Notes under the pieces: generated by a model
Database searches by the model: none
Told to the model about the DNA's origin: nothing
What the model saw: only the letters and a program-made list of their open reading frames with translations
Position numbers and translations under genes: made by a program
Assembly (NCBI RefSeq): GCF_029522115.1
Contig: NZ_JAKWFK010000011.1
Location: 1 to 64,000 of the forward strand
Reading direction: 5' to 3'
DNA: 64,000 nt
Source: Trinickia sp. Y13
GTDB lineage: Bacteria > Pseudomonadota > Gammaproteobacteria > Burkholderiales > Burkholderiaceae
Shown here: one piece after another, positions 1 through 8,768 of the stretch
How positions within the stretch are numbered: the first letter of the stretch is position 1
How the letters are laid out: every line of letters begins with the position of its first letter

Positions 1-163
1 AGATTATGCAGAGTCTTTCACATCGCGTCAACTGTTTTTTAGCACTTTCGCTATCGAACCGCCGCCGCCCCTCCGCCTTTCACCCCCGGCGCAAACCCGC
101 TCGCCGTAAGGCCCCGCTTCCCTTCGCCCAGTCGCACTGACTGCGCGAAAGGGCGTGATTCTA

Positions 164-182
164 GGCGCGTTCCGAACGCGCC
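164..182 (-). terminator. Hairpin downstream of the paaF-like gene
   Basis: A perfect 8-bp inverted repeat (GGCGCGTT / AACGCGCC, 3-nt loop) lies 24 bp beyond the stop codon of the minus-strand hydratase gene. No clear T-run follows on the minus strand, so it may be a Rho-type 3' end or only an mRNA-protecting stem. The rest of 1-206 shows nothing I can support as a gene. Confidence 0.3.
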
Positions 183-206
183 GCAAGCGAAATTTCGCGG
201 GGCCGG

Positions 207-983
207 TCAGCGATGCTTGAACACCGGCTTGCGCTTCTCCAGGAACGCGGCCATCCCCTCTTTCTGGTCTTCCGTCGCAAACAGCGAATGGAACAACCGG
301 CGCTCGAAGCGGATGCCTTCGGCGAGCGTCGTCTCGTAAGCACTGTTGACCGATTCCTTCACCATCATGATGGCCGGCAACGGAAACTCGGCGATCGTCG
401 CGGCTGCCCCAAGCGCCTCGTCGAGTAGCGACGCCGCCGGGACGACACGGGAGACCAGCCCGGCGCGCTCCGCCTCCGCGGCGTCCATGAATCGCGCGGT
501 CAAACACATGTCCATGGCCTTCGCTTTGGACACCGCGCGCGGCAGACGCTGCGTGCCGCCCGCGCCCGGCATCACCCCGAGCTTGATTTCCGGCTGTCCG
601 AACTTGGCCGTATCCGCCGCGATCACGATATCGCACATCATCGCGAGCTCGCAGCCCCCGCCCAGCGCAAAGCCCGCGACGGCCGCGATGATCGGCTTGC
701 GAATGGTGCGCACCGTCTCCCAGTTGCGAGTGATGTACTCGCTCTTGTACACATCCATGTAGGTATAGGTCGCCATCATGCCGATGTCGGCGCCGGCCGC
801 GAACGCTTTCTCGCTGCCCGTGACGACAATGGCGCCGATGCCCTCGTCGGCATCGAAAGCCCGCAGCGCAGCGCCGAGCTCGTCCATCAACGCGTCGTTC
901 AACGCATTCAGCGCTTTCGGTCGGTTCAGCGTCACGAGGCCCACCCGCCCGCGCGTTTCTACCTGAATGTTTTCGTAGCTCAT
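207..983 (-). CDS. paaF: Enoyl-CoA hydratase, phenylacetate pathway (PaaF-like)
   Basis: A crotonase-fold enoyl-CoA hydratase of 258 aa. In this pathway PaaF hydrates 2,3-dehydroadipyl-CoA in the beta-oxidation-like steps after ring cleavage. Both crotonase catalytic glutamates are visible: E112 in [11 protein letters not shown] and E132 in [18 protein letters not shown]. The oxyanion-hole segment FAAGADI is near residues 61-67. The start is ATG 983, because it has GGAGG eight bases upstream; an in-frame extension to 1061 would cross the palindrome at 1060. The gene is divergent from paaN-paaJ-paaG-paaI-paaK and probably shares its operator. The assignment to PaaF rather than a general enoyl-CoA hydratase rests on the neighbourhood. 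Confidence 0.85.
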   Translation of the reverse strand: MSYENIQVETRGRVGLVTLNRPKALNALNDALMDELGAALRAFDADEGIGAIVVTGSEKAFAAGADIGMMATYTYMDVYKSEYITRNWETVRTIRKPIIAAVAGFALGGGCELAMMCDIVIAADTAKFGQPEIKLGVMPGAGGTQRLPRAVSKAKAMDMCLTARFMDAAEAERAGLVSRVVPAASLLDEALGAAATIAEFPLPAIMMVKESVNSAYETTLAEGIRFERRLFHSLFATEDQKEGMAAFLEKRKPVFKHR

Positions 984-1059
984 GCATCCTCCATTTCTTA
1001 GGTGTCGATAGGGCGCGAAAAGCTTTCGCGCCTGCCCGGAAACAATGCTAACATTCGCC

Positions 1060-1079
1060 AACCAACCGGTCGGTCGGTT
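1060..1079. promoter_or_regulatory. TetR-type (PaaR-like) palindromic operator
   Basis: AACCAACCGGTCGGTCGGTT is an inverted repeat of the form AACC-N-ACCG-NN-CGGT-N-GGTT. It lies between the starts of the divergent paaF-like gene (983) and paaN (1148). TetR-family repressors commonly bind ACCGACCGGTCGGT-like palindromes, and paa genes of beta-proteobacteria are generally repressed by a TetR-family PaaR released by phenylacetyl-CoA. No paaR gene lies in the window, so the regulator would act from elsewhere. Confidence 0.75.
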
Positions 1080-1147
1080 AATTGATACGATCCTTCGTCG
1101 ATTACCGGCCGGCCTTCGTCCAACGCCTGGCCTGCCCCTGTCTCGCT

Positions 1148-2857
1148 ATGACCCATCCTCTATTTGCGAAGCACGAAGACACGCTCAAGACCGCTCTCGA
1201 CGCCATCGGCTCGCGCGGCTATTGGAGCCCGTTCGCGGAAATGCCCAGCCCCAAAGTGTACGGGGAAACCGCCAACGCGGATGGAGAGGCCGCCTTCAAA
1301 GCGCACCTGGACCATCCCTTCGAACTCGATCAGCCCAGTACCGGCGAATCGATCGGGGCGGAGCGCTCGCCGTTCGGTTTCGCGCTCGGCGTACGCTACC
1401 CGAAGGCCGATATCGACGCGCTGATCGCCGCGGCCACCGCCGCCGAGCAAACCTGGCGCAAGGCCGGCCCCACGGCTTGGATCGGCGTCAGCCTCGAAAT
1501 CTTGAACCGATTGAACCGCGCCAGTTTCGAGATCGCCTACAGCGTCATGCACACTACCGGCCAAGCATTCATGATGGCCTTCCAAGCCGGCGGCCCGCAC
1601 GCCCAGGATCGCGCGCTCGAAGCCGTGGCCTACGCTTGGGACCAATTGCGCAACATCCCGGCGGACGCGCACTGGGAAAAGCCCCAGGGTAAGAACCCGC
1701 CCCTTGCCATGCACAAGCGCTTCACTATCGTGCCGCGCGGCATCGGCCTCGTGCTCGGCTGCTGCACATTCCCGACTTGGAACGGCTATCCAGGCCTGTT
1801 CGCCGACCTGGCCACGGGCAACGCCGTCATCGTCAAGCCGCATCCGGGCGCCATCTTGCCGCTCGCCGTCACCGTGCGCATCGCCCGGGAAGTGCTGCGC
1901 GAAGCCGGCTTCGATCCGAACGTCGTGACGCTGCTCGCCACCGAGGCCAACGATGGCCCGCTGGTGCAAGATCTCGCGCTGCGGCCGGAAATCAAGTTGA
2001 TCGACTTCACCGGCAGCACGGCCAATGGAACCTGGCTCGAGCGCAATGCACATCAGGCGCAAGTGTTCACCGAGAAAGCCGGCGTCAATCAGATCGTGAT
2101 CGACTCGGTCGACGATCTAAAAGCAGCCGTGCGCAACATTGCGTTCTCGCTCGCGCTGTATTCCGGCCAGATGTGCACGGCGCCTCAGAACATCTACGTG
2201 CCGCGCGACGGCATTCGCACCGCCGAAGGCCATGCGAGCTTCGATGAAGTCGCGCAGGCGCTCGCGGGCGCCGTGCAAAAGCTCGTGAGCGACCCGGCCC
2301 GCGCCGTCGAGTTGCTTGGCGCGATCCAGAACGAGAGCGTGGCAAATCGAATCGATGAAGCAAACTCGCTCGGCCGCGTGCTTCTGGCCAGTCAAACGCT
2401 CGAGCATCCGTCCTTTCCCCGAGCGCGCGTACGCACGCCGCTCATTGTCCAACTCGACGCCGGCAAAGATATGGCGAAGTTCAGCGGCGAATGGTTCGGC
2501 CCGATCTCGTTCGTGATTGCGACCGATTCGACGCAGCAATCGCTCGAATTGGCCGCATCGCTGGCGGCTCGGCACGGCGCCTTGACGTTGTCGGTGTACA
2601 GCACCGACGATGCGACGATCGAGGCCGCTCACGAGGCGGCGATCGACGGTGGCGTGGCGCTCTCGATCAACTTGACGGGCGGCGTTTTCATCAATCAGTC
2701 CGCCGCGTTTTCGGATTTCCATGGGACCGGCGCCAATCCGGCCGCCAACGCAGCCCTGACCGATGCTGCGTTCGTCGCGAACCGCTTCCGCGTCGTTCAA
2801 AGCCGTGTGCATGTTGCTCCGCGCGAGTCGTCGGCGGAAGTCGGCCGAACGGCATAG
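1148..2857 (+). CDS. paaN: Phenylacetate degradation aldehyde dehydrogenase PaaN (PaaZ-type)
   Basis: An aldehyde-dehydrogenase-family protein of 569 aa, close to the Burkholderia PaaN/PaaZ family. It is proposed to oxidise the semialdehyde formed after hydrolytic opening of oxepin-CoA. The general-base glutamate is seen at E309 (VFTEKAGVN) and the catalytic cysteine at C343 (SGQMCTAPQ). The protein ends after the ALDH fold. It has no C-terminal MaoC-type hydratase domain, unlike E. coli PaaZ (about 680 aa), so ring hydrolysis must be done by another enzyme. The start is ATG 1148; an in-frame TTG at 1082 is less likely. It is first in the rightward paa unit, 96 bp before paaJ. Confidence 0.9.
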   Translation: MTHPLFAKHEDTLKTALDAIGSRGYWSPFAEMPSPKVYGETANADGEAAFKAHLDHPFELDQPSTGESIGAERSPFGFALGVRYPKADIDALIAAATAAEQTWRKAGPTAWIGVSLEILNRLNRASFEIAYSVMHTTGQAFMMAFQAGGPHAQDRALEAVAYAWDQLRNIPADAHWEKPQGKNPPLAMHKRFTIVPRGIGLVLGCCTFPTWNGYPGLFADLATGNAVIVKPHPGAILPLAVTVRIAREVLREAGFDPNVVTLLATEANDGPLVQDLALRPEIKLIDFTGSTANGTWLERNAHQAQVFTEKAGVNQIVIDSVDDLKAAVRNIAFSLALYSGQMCTAPQNIYVPRDGIRTAEGHASFDEVAQALAGAVQKLVSDPARAVELLGAIQNESVANRIDEANSLGRVLLASQTLEHPSFPRARVRTPLIVQLDAGKDMAKFSGEWFGPISFVIATDSTQQSLELAASLAARHGALTLSVYSTDDATIEAAHEAAIDGGVALSINLTGGVFINQSAAFSDFHGTGANPAANAALTDAAFVANRFRVVQSRVHVAPRESSAEVGRTA

Positions 2858-2953
2858 TCCGCCCGGGCGAATGGAGCCGGCGCCCCGGCTCCTCTAATAT
2901 GAACTCGATAGGCCCCGTTGCCGTGACGGGGTCCGTTCGCTGGAAACCATTCG

Positions 2954-4156
2954 ATGACCGATGCCTATATTTGCGATGCCATTCGCACGCCTATCGGCCG
3001 CTACGGCGGTGTATTGAAAGACGTTCGCGCAGACGACCTCGCCGCCGTGCCCATCAGGGCGCTCATCGAGCGTAACCCGGGCGTGGACTGGCGCGCGCTG
3101 GACGACATCATCTACGGTTGCGCGAATCAAGCTGGGGAAGATAACCGCAACGTCGCTCGGATGGCCGCGCTGCTCGCCGGTTTGCCGACCGATGCGCCAG
3201 GGTCTACGATCAATCGGCTCTGCGGCTCGGGAATGGACGCGGTCGGCTCCGCCGCGCGCGCACTCAAAGCCGGCGAAGCCCGCATGATGATCGCCGGCGG
3301 CGTCGAAAGCATGACTCGAGCCCCGTTCGTCATGGGCAAAGCGGCGAGCGCGTTCTCGCGGCAAGCCGAGATCTACGACACGACGATCGGCTGGCGCTTC
3401 ATCAACGCGCGTCTGAAAGCCCAACACGGCGTCGATTCGATGCCGGAGACGGGCGAGAACGTCGCCGCACAATTCTCGATCAGCCGGGCCGACCAAGACG
3501 CCTTCGCGCTACGCAGCCAGCAGAAGGCGGCGCGCGCGCAGGCAGACGGCACGCTCGCCCAAGAAATCGTGCCGGTCGAAATCCCGCAAAAGAAAGGCGA
3601 GCCGCTCATCGTCACCCGCGACGAACACCCGCGAGAGACATCGCTCGAAGCACTCGCCAAGCTCAAAGGCGTCGTTCGCCCGGATGGAACAGTCACGGCC
3701 GGCAATGCTTCGGGCGTCAACGACGGTGCTTGCGCACTGCTGCTCGCTAATGAGGAAGCGGCATCGCAGTACGGTCTACGTCGGCGCGCACGCGTGCTCG
3801 GCATGGCCACGGCCGGCGTCGAGCCGCGCATCATGGGCATTGGCCCCGCTCCCGCCACGCAAAAGCTGCTGCAACGGCTCGGGATGTCGCTCGCTCAATT
3901 CGACGTGATCGAACTGAACGAGGCGTTCGCCTCGCAAGGCCTAGCGGTGCTGCGCACCCTGGGCGTGGCCGACGACGATCCGCGCGTCAATCCGAACGGC
4001 GGCGCAATCGCGCTCGGCCATCCGCTCGGCGCCTCCGGAGCGCGACTCGTCACCACCGCGCTTTATCAACTGGAACGCACGGGGGGCCGATATGCGCTGT
4101 GCACCATGTGCATCGGCGTCGGACAAGGGATCGCACTGGCCATCGAGCGGACCTAG
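2954..4156 (+). CDS. paaJ: 3-oxoadipyl-CoA thiolase
   Basis: A type II thiolase of 400 aa. In phenylacetate breakdown it cleaves 3-oxoadipyl-CoA to succinyl-CoA and acetyl-CoA (a PcaF-like enzyme does the same in the beta-ketoadipate pathway). The nucleophile is C90 in [10 protein letters not shown]. The C-terminal histidine and cysteine motifs are present: [16 protein letters not shown] and [10 protein letters not shown]. It lies between paaN and paaG in the same orientation. A second role with 3-oxo-5,6-dehydrosuberyl-CoA is known for PaaJ and is likely here. It could also serve protocatechuate degradation, but the neighbours favour the paa role. Confidence 0.9.
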   Translation: MTDAYICDAIRTPIGRYGGVLKDVRADDLAAVPIRALIERNPGVDWRALDDIIYGCANQAGEDNRNVARMAALLAGLPTDAPGSTINRLCGSGMDAVGSAARALKAGEARMMIAGGVESMTRAPFVMGKAASAFSRQAEIYDTTIGWRFINARLKAQHGVDSMPETGENVAAQFSISRADQDAFALRSQQKAARAQADGTLAQEIVPVEIPQKKGEPLIVTRDEHPRETSLEALAKLKGVVRPDGTVTAGNASGVNDGACALLLANEEAASQYGLRRRARVLGMATAGVEPRIMGIGPAPATQKLLQRLGMSLAQFDVIELNEAFASQGLAVLRTLGVADDDPRVNPNGGAIALGHPLGASGARLVTTALYQLERTGGRYALCTMCIGVGQGIALAIERT

Positions 4157-4231
4157 CCTAAAGGACTGCAAAGGACGCCAGTTCGATGGTTGCCGCGCAC
4201 CGCGCAACGGAATGAATGGAGGAGACAATCG

Positions 4232-5023
4232 ATGCAAGATGAAGCCATTCGCGTCGAGATCGAAGCGACGACTCATGTCGCCACGGTGACGCTGAACCGC
4301 CCCGACAAGCTCAACAGCTTCACGCGTGCAATGCACAAGCAATTGAACGATGCGTTGGACCAAGCGGTCGGCGCAGGTGCGCGAGCCCTCGTGTTGACAG
4401 GCGCCGGCCGTGGATTCTGCGCTGGCCAGGATTTGGCGGACCTGAGCTTCGAGCCGGGCGCGATGACCGATCTGGGCGCATTGATCGACGAGTACTTCAA
4501 CCCGCTCGTGCGCCGCCTACAAGCGCTACCGTTGCCGGTCATCGCCGCCGTCAATGGCATCGCAGCCGGCGCCGGCGCGAATTTGGCCTTTGCGTGCGAC
4601 ATTACGATCGCTGCGCGCTCGAGCAGTTTCGCCCAGTCGTTCGTCAAAATTGGGCTCGTTCCCGACTCGGGCGGCACGGCATTCTTGCCCCAACGGGTCG
4701 GCATGGCGCGCGCACTCGGCCTAGCGATGACCGGTGAGAAGATCGGCGCGGATCAGGCCGAGCGTTGGGGATTGATTTGGCGCGTCGTCGACGATGCCGA
4801 GCTACTTCCCGCCGCAACCCAGCTCGCCACGCAACTGGCCCAGCAACCTACCCGCGCGATCGCCGCCATCAAGCGTGCCATACGCGCAAGCACAACCAAT
4901 TCGCTCGATCAGCAACTCGACCTCGAGCGTGATTTGCAACGCGAACTGGGCAATTCGTACGACTACGCCGAAGGAGTCCAGGCATTCATTCAAAAGCGCG
5001 CGCCGCGCTTCGAGGGCCGCTGA
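4232..5023 (+). CDS. paaG: 1,2-epoxyphenylacetyl-CoA isomerase
   Basis: A crotonase-family protein of 263 aa matching PaaG, which turns ring-1,2-epoxyphenylacetyl-CoA into oxepin-CoA and also shifts double bonds later in the pathway. The hydratase glutamates are replaced in the PaaG manner: GAGANLAFACD where hydratases carry Glu, and an aspartate (D145) in IGLVPDSGGT where they have the second Glu. The start ATG 4232 is chosen because AATGGAGGAGAC precedes it; an upstream in-frame ATG at 4190 lacks such a site. It follows paaJ by 75 bp and its stop is 1 bp from the paaI start, so translation is probably coupled. Confidence 0.88.
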   Translation: MQDEAIRVEIEATTHVATVTLNRPDKLNSFTRAMHKQLNDALDQAVGAGARALVLTGAGRGFCAGQDLADLSFEPGAMTDLGALIDEYFNPLVRRLQALPLPVIAAVNGIAAGAGANLAFACDITIAARSSSFAQSFVKIGLVPDSGGTAFLPQRVGMARALGLAMTGEKIGADQAERWGLIWRVVDDAELLPAATQLATQLAQQPTRAIAAIKRAIRASTTNSLDQQLDLERDLQRELGNSYDYAEGVQAFIQKRAPRFEGR

Positions 5024-5024
5024 C

Positions 5025-5504
5025 ATGTCGTCTACCGATACCCAAGCAGCGCGCGAACACTCCGTTTCGGCGCAACTGCAACCCGACGAACTCGCGCGTG
5101 CCGTCGGGCGCGCCATGTACGAAGCGGATGCGTGCAGCCGCGCGCTCGGTTTCGAACTCGTCGAAGTGCGCGCGGGCTATGCGCGCATGCGCGCGACCGT
5201 CCGGCCGGACTTTCTCAATGGCCACGATATTTGTCACGGCGGACTGATCTTTACGTTGGCCGATTCGACGTTCGCATTCGCTTGCAACTCGTACAACGTC
5301 AATACGGTGGCCTCGGGCTGCTCGATCGAGTTCTTGCGGCCCGTTCACGGCGGCGACACGCTCACCGCCGAGGCGGTGGAGCAAACGGTCAGTGGCCGCA
5401 CCGGCATATACGACATTCGCGTCGTCAACCATTCAGGCGAAACGGTAGCGATGTTTCGCGGCAAGTCCGCGCACATCAAGGGGCACGTGATTCCCCCTGC
5501 GTGA
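5025..5504 (+). CDS. paaI: Phenylacetate-pathway hotdog thioesterase
   Basis: A 159-aa hotdog-fold acyl-CoA thioesterase of the PaaI family. It clears dead-end hydroxylated or ring-opened phenylacetyl-CoA products and frees coenzyme A. The family signature is plain at residues 65-80: N65, H71-G-G and the aspartate D80 in HGGLIFTLADSTFAFACN. The ATG is one base after the paaG stop, in keeping with an operon. A 154-bp GC-rich gap follows before paaK. The N-terminal ~20 residues are less conserved in character and could be extra. Confidence 0.88.
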   Translation: MSSTDTQAAREHSVSAQLQPDELARAVGRAMYEADACSRALGFELVEVRAGYARMRATVRPDFLNGHDICHGGLIFTLADSTFAFACNSYNVNTVASGCSIEFLRPVHGGDTLTAEAVEQTVSGRTGIYDIRVVNHSGETVAMFRGKSAHIKGHVIPPA

Positions 5505-5658
5505 GCGGCGCGCCCGCGGCGGCCACCGCCCGTCGTGTTCACGCCGACGGGACGTGTGCGCCCGGGCAAGCGCCCGACACCGCCATTCGTCATACGCGAC
5601 AGGCTGCTTCCGAGCATGCCTGCGGACAGCTATTCTTAAATGAAACAGGAGACATGCG

Positions 5659-6957
5659 ATGAATACCGCGCTGCCGCTCGAACCGATCGAGACCGCGAGC
5701 CGAGACGAGCTCGCCGCCCTTCAACTGGAACGGCTGAAATGGACGCTCAAGCACGCTTACGAAAACTCGCCCGTCTACCGCCGCAAGTTCGACGAAGCGG
5801 GCGTCCACCCGGAGGACCTCAAAACCCTGGCCGATCTTTCGCGCTTCCCGTTCACGACGAAAAGCGATTTGCGCGATAACTACCCGTTCGGGATGTTCGC
5901 CGTGCCGCAGGAGCAGATCTCGCGCATCCATGCCTCGTCGGGCACGACCGGCAAGCCGACCGTCGTCGGTTATACGGCCCGCGATATCGATACATGGGCC
6001 AATCTGGTCGCGCGTTCCATTCGCGCTGCCGGCGCGCGACGCGGCGACAAGGTGCACGTGAGCTACGGTTACGGTCTCTTCACCGGGGGCCTCGGCGCGC
6101 ACTACGGCGCGGAGCGCGCGGGTTTGACCGTGATTCCGTTCGGCGGCGGTCAAACCGAAAAACAAGTCCAATTGATCCAGGACTTCAGGCCCGACATCAT
6201 CATGGTGACGCCGAGCTACATGCTCGCGATTGCCGATGAGCTCGAGCGGCAAGGCGTCGATCCCGCGAGCTGCTCGCTGCGGATCGGCATCTTCGGCGCC
6301 GAGCCGTGGACGAACGACATGCGGCGCGCCATCGAAGCGCGCATGGGCATCGACGCCGTCGATATTTACGGACTATCCGAGGTGATTGGGCCGGGCGTCG
6401 CCTCCGAATGCGCGGAGACGAAGGACGGCCCAACCATCTGGGAAGATCACTTCTATCCGGAAATCATCGACCCGGCCACCGGCGAAGTCCTGCCCGACGG
6501 CGCTTTCGGCGAGCTCGTGTTCACGTCGCTGACCAAAGAGGCGCTGCCGATCATTCGCTATCGGACGCGCGACTTGACGCGCCTGCTGCCGGGCACGGCG
6601 CGCACGATGCGGCGGATGGAGAAGATCACGGGCCGCTCGGACGACATGATGATCATCCGCGGCGTCAACGTGTTCCCGACTCAAATCGAGGAGCTGCTGC
6701 TCAAGCAACCGTCGCTCGCACCGCATTATCAAATCTTGCTGACCAAGGAAGGTCCGCTCGATGTGATGACGCTGAACGTGGAACCGTGTCCCGAGGCGCA
6801 AGCGGACGAAGCAACGCTCGCTGCCGCGAAATCGGCGCTCGCGTACGACATCAAAGCGCTCATTGGGGTTACCGCATTGGTGCGCGTCCTACCGGTGAAC
6901 GGCATCGAGCGGTCGGTAGGCAAAGCGCGGCGGGTTATCGACCAACGATCGCGCTGA
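5659..6957 (+). CDS. paaK: Phenylacetate-CoA ligase
   Basis: An adenylate-forming ligase of 432 aa. It activates phenylacetate with ATP and coenzyme A, the entry step of the pathway, and its product is the usual PaaR inducer. The ATP-binding loop ASSGTTGKPTVVGYT is near residues 92-106 and YGLSEVIGPGVASE matches the aspartyl/glutamyl A5-type motif. The C-terminal subdomain includes the ITGRSDDMMIIRGVNVFP motif. The length is normal for the short PaaK family. The start follows AAACAGGAGACATGCG. It is the last gene of the paa unit and converges on mltA. Confidence 0.93.
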   Translation: MNTALPLEPIETASRDELAALQLERLKWTLKHAYENSPVYRRKFDEAGVHPEDLKTLADLSRFPFTTKSDLRDNYPFGMFAVPQEQISRIHASSGTTGKPTVVGYTARDIDTWANLVARSIRAAGARRGDKVHVSYGYGLFTGGLGAHYGAERAGLTVIPFGGGQTEKQVQLIQDFRPDIIMVTPSYMLAIADELERQGVDPASCSLRIGIFGAEPWTNDMRRAIEARMGIDAVDIYGLSEVIGPGVASECAETKDGPTIWEDHFYPEIIDPATGEVLPDGAFGELVFTSLTKEALPIIRYRTRDLTRLLPGTARTMRRMEKITGRSDDMMIIRGVNVFPTQIEELLLKQPSLAPHYQILLTKEGPLDVMTLNVEPCPEAQADEATLAAAKSALAYDIKALIGVTALVRVLPVNGIERSVGKARRVIDQRSR

Positions 6958-6958
6958 A

Positions 6959-6984
6959 GCACGGCCCAGCGCGACGGGCCGCGC
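6959..6984. terminator. Possible bidirectional hairpin between paaK and mltA
   Basis: GCACGGCCC and GGGCCGCGC form a 9-bp stem with one mismatch and an 8-nt loop in the 29-bp gap between two convergent genes. There is no T-run on either side, so it is only a candidate 3'-end structure. Confidence 0.3.
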
Positions 6985-6986
6985 GC

Positions 6987-8111
6987 TCAAGAATTCGGCA
7001 GCAGCAGCCACATGCGGCCCGCTTGTTTCATCTTGCCCGCGAGATCGCCAGCGTCGTCGCCGAGGCCCCAAAAGTAGTCGGCCCGCACGCCGCCGCGAAT
7101 CGCCGACCCGGTGTCTTGGGCGAACACGAGCCGGTTCATCGGCGTATTCGTGAACGGCCGCGTCGTTTCCAAAAATACCGCCGTGCCAAGCGGAATCGAG
7201 GCCGGATCGACCGCAATCGAACGCTCGGGCGTGAGCGGCACGCCGAGCGCGCCGACGGGCCCGTCGCCGCCCGCCGATGCCGGTTGCGTCTGCGGCATCT
7301 CGCGGAAAAAGACGAAGCGCGGGTTCGTATCGAGCAAACTCATGACGCGCGCCGGGTTCGCGCGCGCCCATGCTTTGATGCCTTGCATCGTCGCTTGCGC
7401 CGGCGTGATCTCGCCATGATCGAGCAGCCAGCGGCCGATCGACTTATAAGGCTGATTGTTCGAGCCGCCGTAACCGACCCGCATGATGCCGCCGTCGTCG
7501 AGCTGGACGCGGCCCGAGCCCTGCACTTGCAAGAAGAACGCTTCGATCGGATCGTCCACCCACACGAGTTCATTGCCGTCGAGCACTCCCGAGCGCTCGA
7601 GTTGCGCTCGCGGCGGCAACGGTGCGCCCGCGCGATAGCCGGACGGCCAGCGATAGAGCGGATATTGATACGGGCCGCGACGCGTGCGCGCGCCATGCAG
7701 CAACGGCTCGTAATATCCCGTGACGAGGCCGTCCACCGATCCATCGTCGTTCGATAGCTGGAACGGCGTGAAATAAGTCTCGAAGAACGAGCGCGTGCTC
7801 GTGGCATCCAAGTCGTCCAGATGCGAAGCGGCCGAGCAGGCACGCCGCCAACTCGGCTGTTGTGCCACCCGCACGCAGTTTTCGCGCAGCGCGGCCGCCG
7901 CGCCGATCAGGGAATCGTCTTGCCACCCCGGCACCTGTTGCCAAGCGACGGGCGTCAGCCGTGCCGACGACACGGCGCCCGCGAGCATGCCCGGCGCCCC
8001 GGCGCCGGTGGTCGCAGCGGGCCGCACCACCGGTCGCCCCCCGCACGCCGCAAGCAGCACGGCGGCGAGCAACGCCACCGCGCGGCCGAAAAAGGGCGAA
8101 TGAATACGCAT
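6987..8111 (-). CDS. mltA: Membrane-bound lytic murein transglycosylase A
   Basis: A lipoprotein of 374 aa that cleaves peptidoglycan glycan strands to 1,6-anhydromuropeptides at the outer membrane. The N-terminus RIHSPFFGRAVALLAAVLLAAC is a signal peptide with a lipobox ending at C23. The MltA barrel covers the middle (TGYYEPLLHGAR, VWVDDPIEAFFLQVQGSGRV) and the 3D domain with its catalytic aspartates is C-terminal (LNRLVFAQDTGSAIRGGVRADYFWG). The start is ATG 8111, which places the signal peptide at the N-terminus; longer in-frame extensions have no support. It is divergent from a tiny membrane-protein gene only 28 bp away. Confidence 0.92.
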   Translation of the reverse strand: MRIHSPFFGRAVALLAAVLLAACGGRPVVRPAATTGAGAPGMLAGAVSSARLTPVAWQQVPGWQDDSLIGAAAALRENCVRVAQQPSWRRACSAASHLDDLDATSTRSFFETYFTPFQLSNDDGSVDGLVTGYYEPLLHGARTRRGPYQYPLYRWPSGYRAGAPLPPRAQLERSGVLDGNELVWVDDPIEAFFLQVQGSGRVQLDDGGIMRVGYGGSNNQPYKSIGRWLLDHGEITPAQATMQGIKAWARANPARVMSLLDTNPRFVFFREMPQTQPASAGGDGPVGALGVPLTPERSIAVDPASIPLGTAVFLETTRPFTNTPMNRLVFAQDTGSAIRGGVRADYFWGLGDDAGDLAGKMKQAGRMWLLLPNS

Positions 8112-8139
8112 ACAATGTTCGTTCTTGAAGGCAATCGCC

Positions 8140-8289
8140 ATGTCCGACCTGTTCGACGAATACCCGATGCTGATCTTTGCGCTCGAGGCGCTCGCGGCCT
8201 TGACCTTACTCGTCGTCATCGTGGTTTGGACGATGTCGGGCAGAAAAAAGAACGCCGGCGCGCACGACGATCGCGGCATACCTCGGTAA
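8140..8289 (+). CDS. Small single-span membrane protein (49 aa), function unknown
   Basis: A short open frame encoding 49 residues. It starts MSDLFDEYPMLIFALEAL, has one strongly hydrophobic segment at about residues 10-32 (ending LTLLVVIVVW) and then a positive patch SGRKKN, so an N-out/C-in single helix is expected. GAAGG precedes the ATG at a suitable distance. The gene is divergent from mltA with 28 bp between starts, and a strong hairpin begins five bases after its stop. The coding call rests on composition, ribosome site and hairpin placement; the protein family is not one I recognise. Confidence 0.6.
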   Translation: MSDLFDEYPMLIFALEALAALTLLVVIVVWTMSGRKKNAGAHDDRGIPR

Positions 8290-8294
8290 GGCAG

Positions 8295-8334
8295 GCGTCG
8301 ATCCGGGAGAGGCGGGATTTCCCGGCATCGACGC
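8295..8334. terminator. Long hairpin after the 49-aa gene
   Basis: GCGTCGATCCGGGA pairs with TCCCGG-C-ATCGACGC, giving about 14 bp with a single bulged C and an 11-nt loop. It starts directly after the stop of the small gene and before the convergent apaG. No T-run follows, so termination may need Rho, or the stem may protect the transcript end. Confidence 0.45.
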
Positions 8335-8393
8335 ACTGCAGGAACTGCACACACTGCCCCGGGCAGCGCCGCGGCGATCCGGCTCGCCGGCTC

Positions 8394-8768
8394 TCAATGC
8401 AGCGTACGCGGCATCTGCAGCGCGAATTCCGGCACCGGCGCTTCGAACCGTTCGCCATCCTCGGCCACGCAGAAATACGAGCCGCGCATCGTCCCCTGCG
8501 GCGTCTCGATCACGGCCCAACTCGTGTACTCGAATTGCTCGCCCGGCTGCAGCAGCGGCTGATGGCCGACCACGCCTAGGCCCTTCACTTCCTGCACCTG
8601 ATTTTCGCTGTCGGTGATGACCCAATGGCGCGCGATCAACTGCGCCGGCACCTGCCCCGTGTTGCGGATCGTCAGGGTGTAGGCAAATGCATATTGACGG
8701 CGCTCGGGATTCGACTGCTCGGGCAAATAGCGTGTCTGAGCCGACACGCTGAATTGATACTGGCTCAT
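8394..8768 (-). CDS. apaG: ApaG domain protein (DUF525)
   Basis: A 124-aa protein of the ApaG/DUF525 family, an immunoglobulin-like fold found alone in bacteria (linked to divalent-metal and Ap4A phenotypes) and as a domain of some F-box proteins. The conserved core is visible: [22 protein letters not shown], the glycine-rich [21 protein letters not shown] and the GTMRGSYF signature. The length is typical. The start ATG 8768 gives the normal family N-terminus ([14 protein letters not shown]); the longer open frame upstream runs into rpe promoter sequence. It is divergent from rpe, as is common in this group. The biochemical role is not settled. Confidence 0.92.
   Translation of the reverse strand: MSQYQFSVSAQTRYLPEQSNPERRQYAFAYTLTIRNTGQVPAQLIARHWVITDSENQVQEVKGLGVVGHQPLLQPGEQFEYTSWAVIETPQGTMRGSYFCVAEDGERFEAPVPEFALQMPRTLH

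Noticed and set aside
5505-5658. GC-rich inverted repeats between paaI and paaK as a terminator
   Set aside because: Stems are only 4-5 bp and not followed by T residues, and paaK is expected to be co-transcribed.
6306-7757. A 483-codon plus-strand frame running from paaK into mltA
   Set aside because: It overlaps two well-supported genes in other frames and has no domain.
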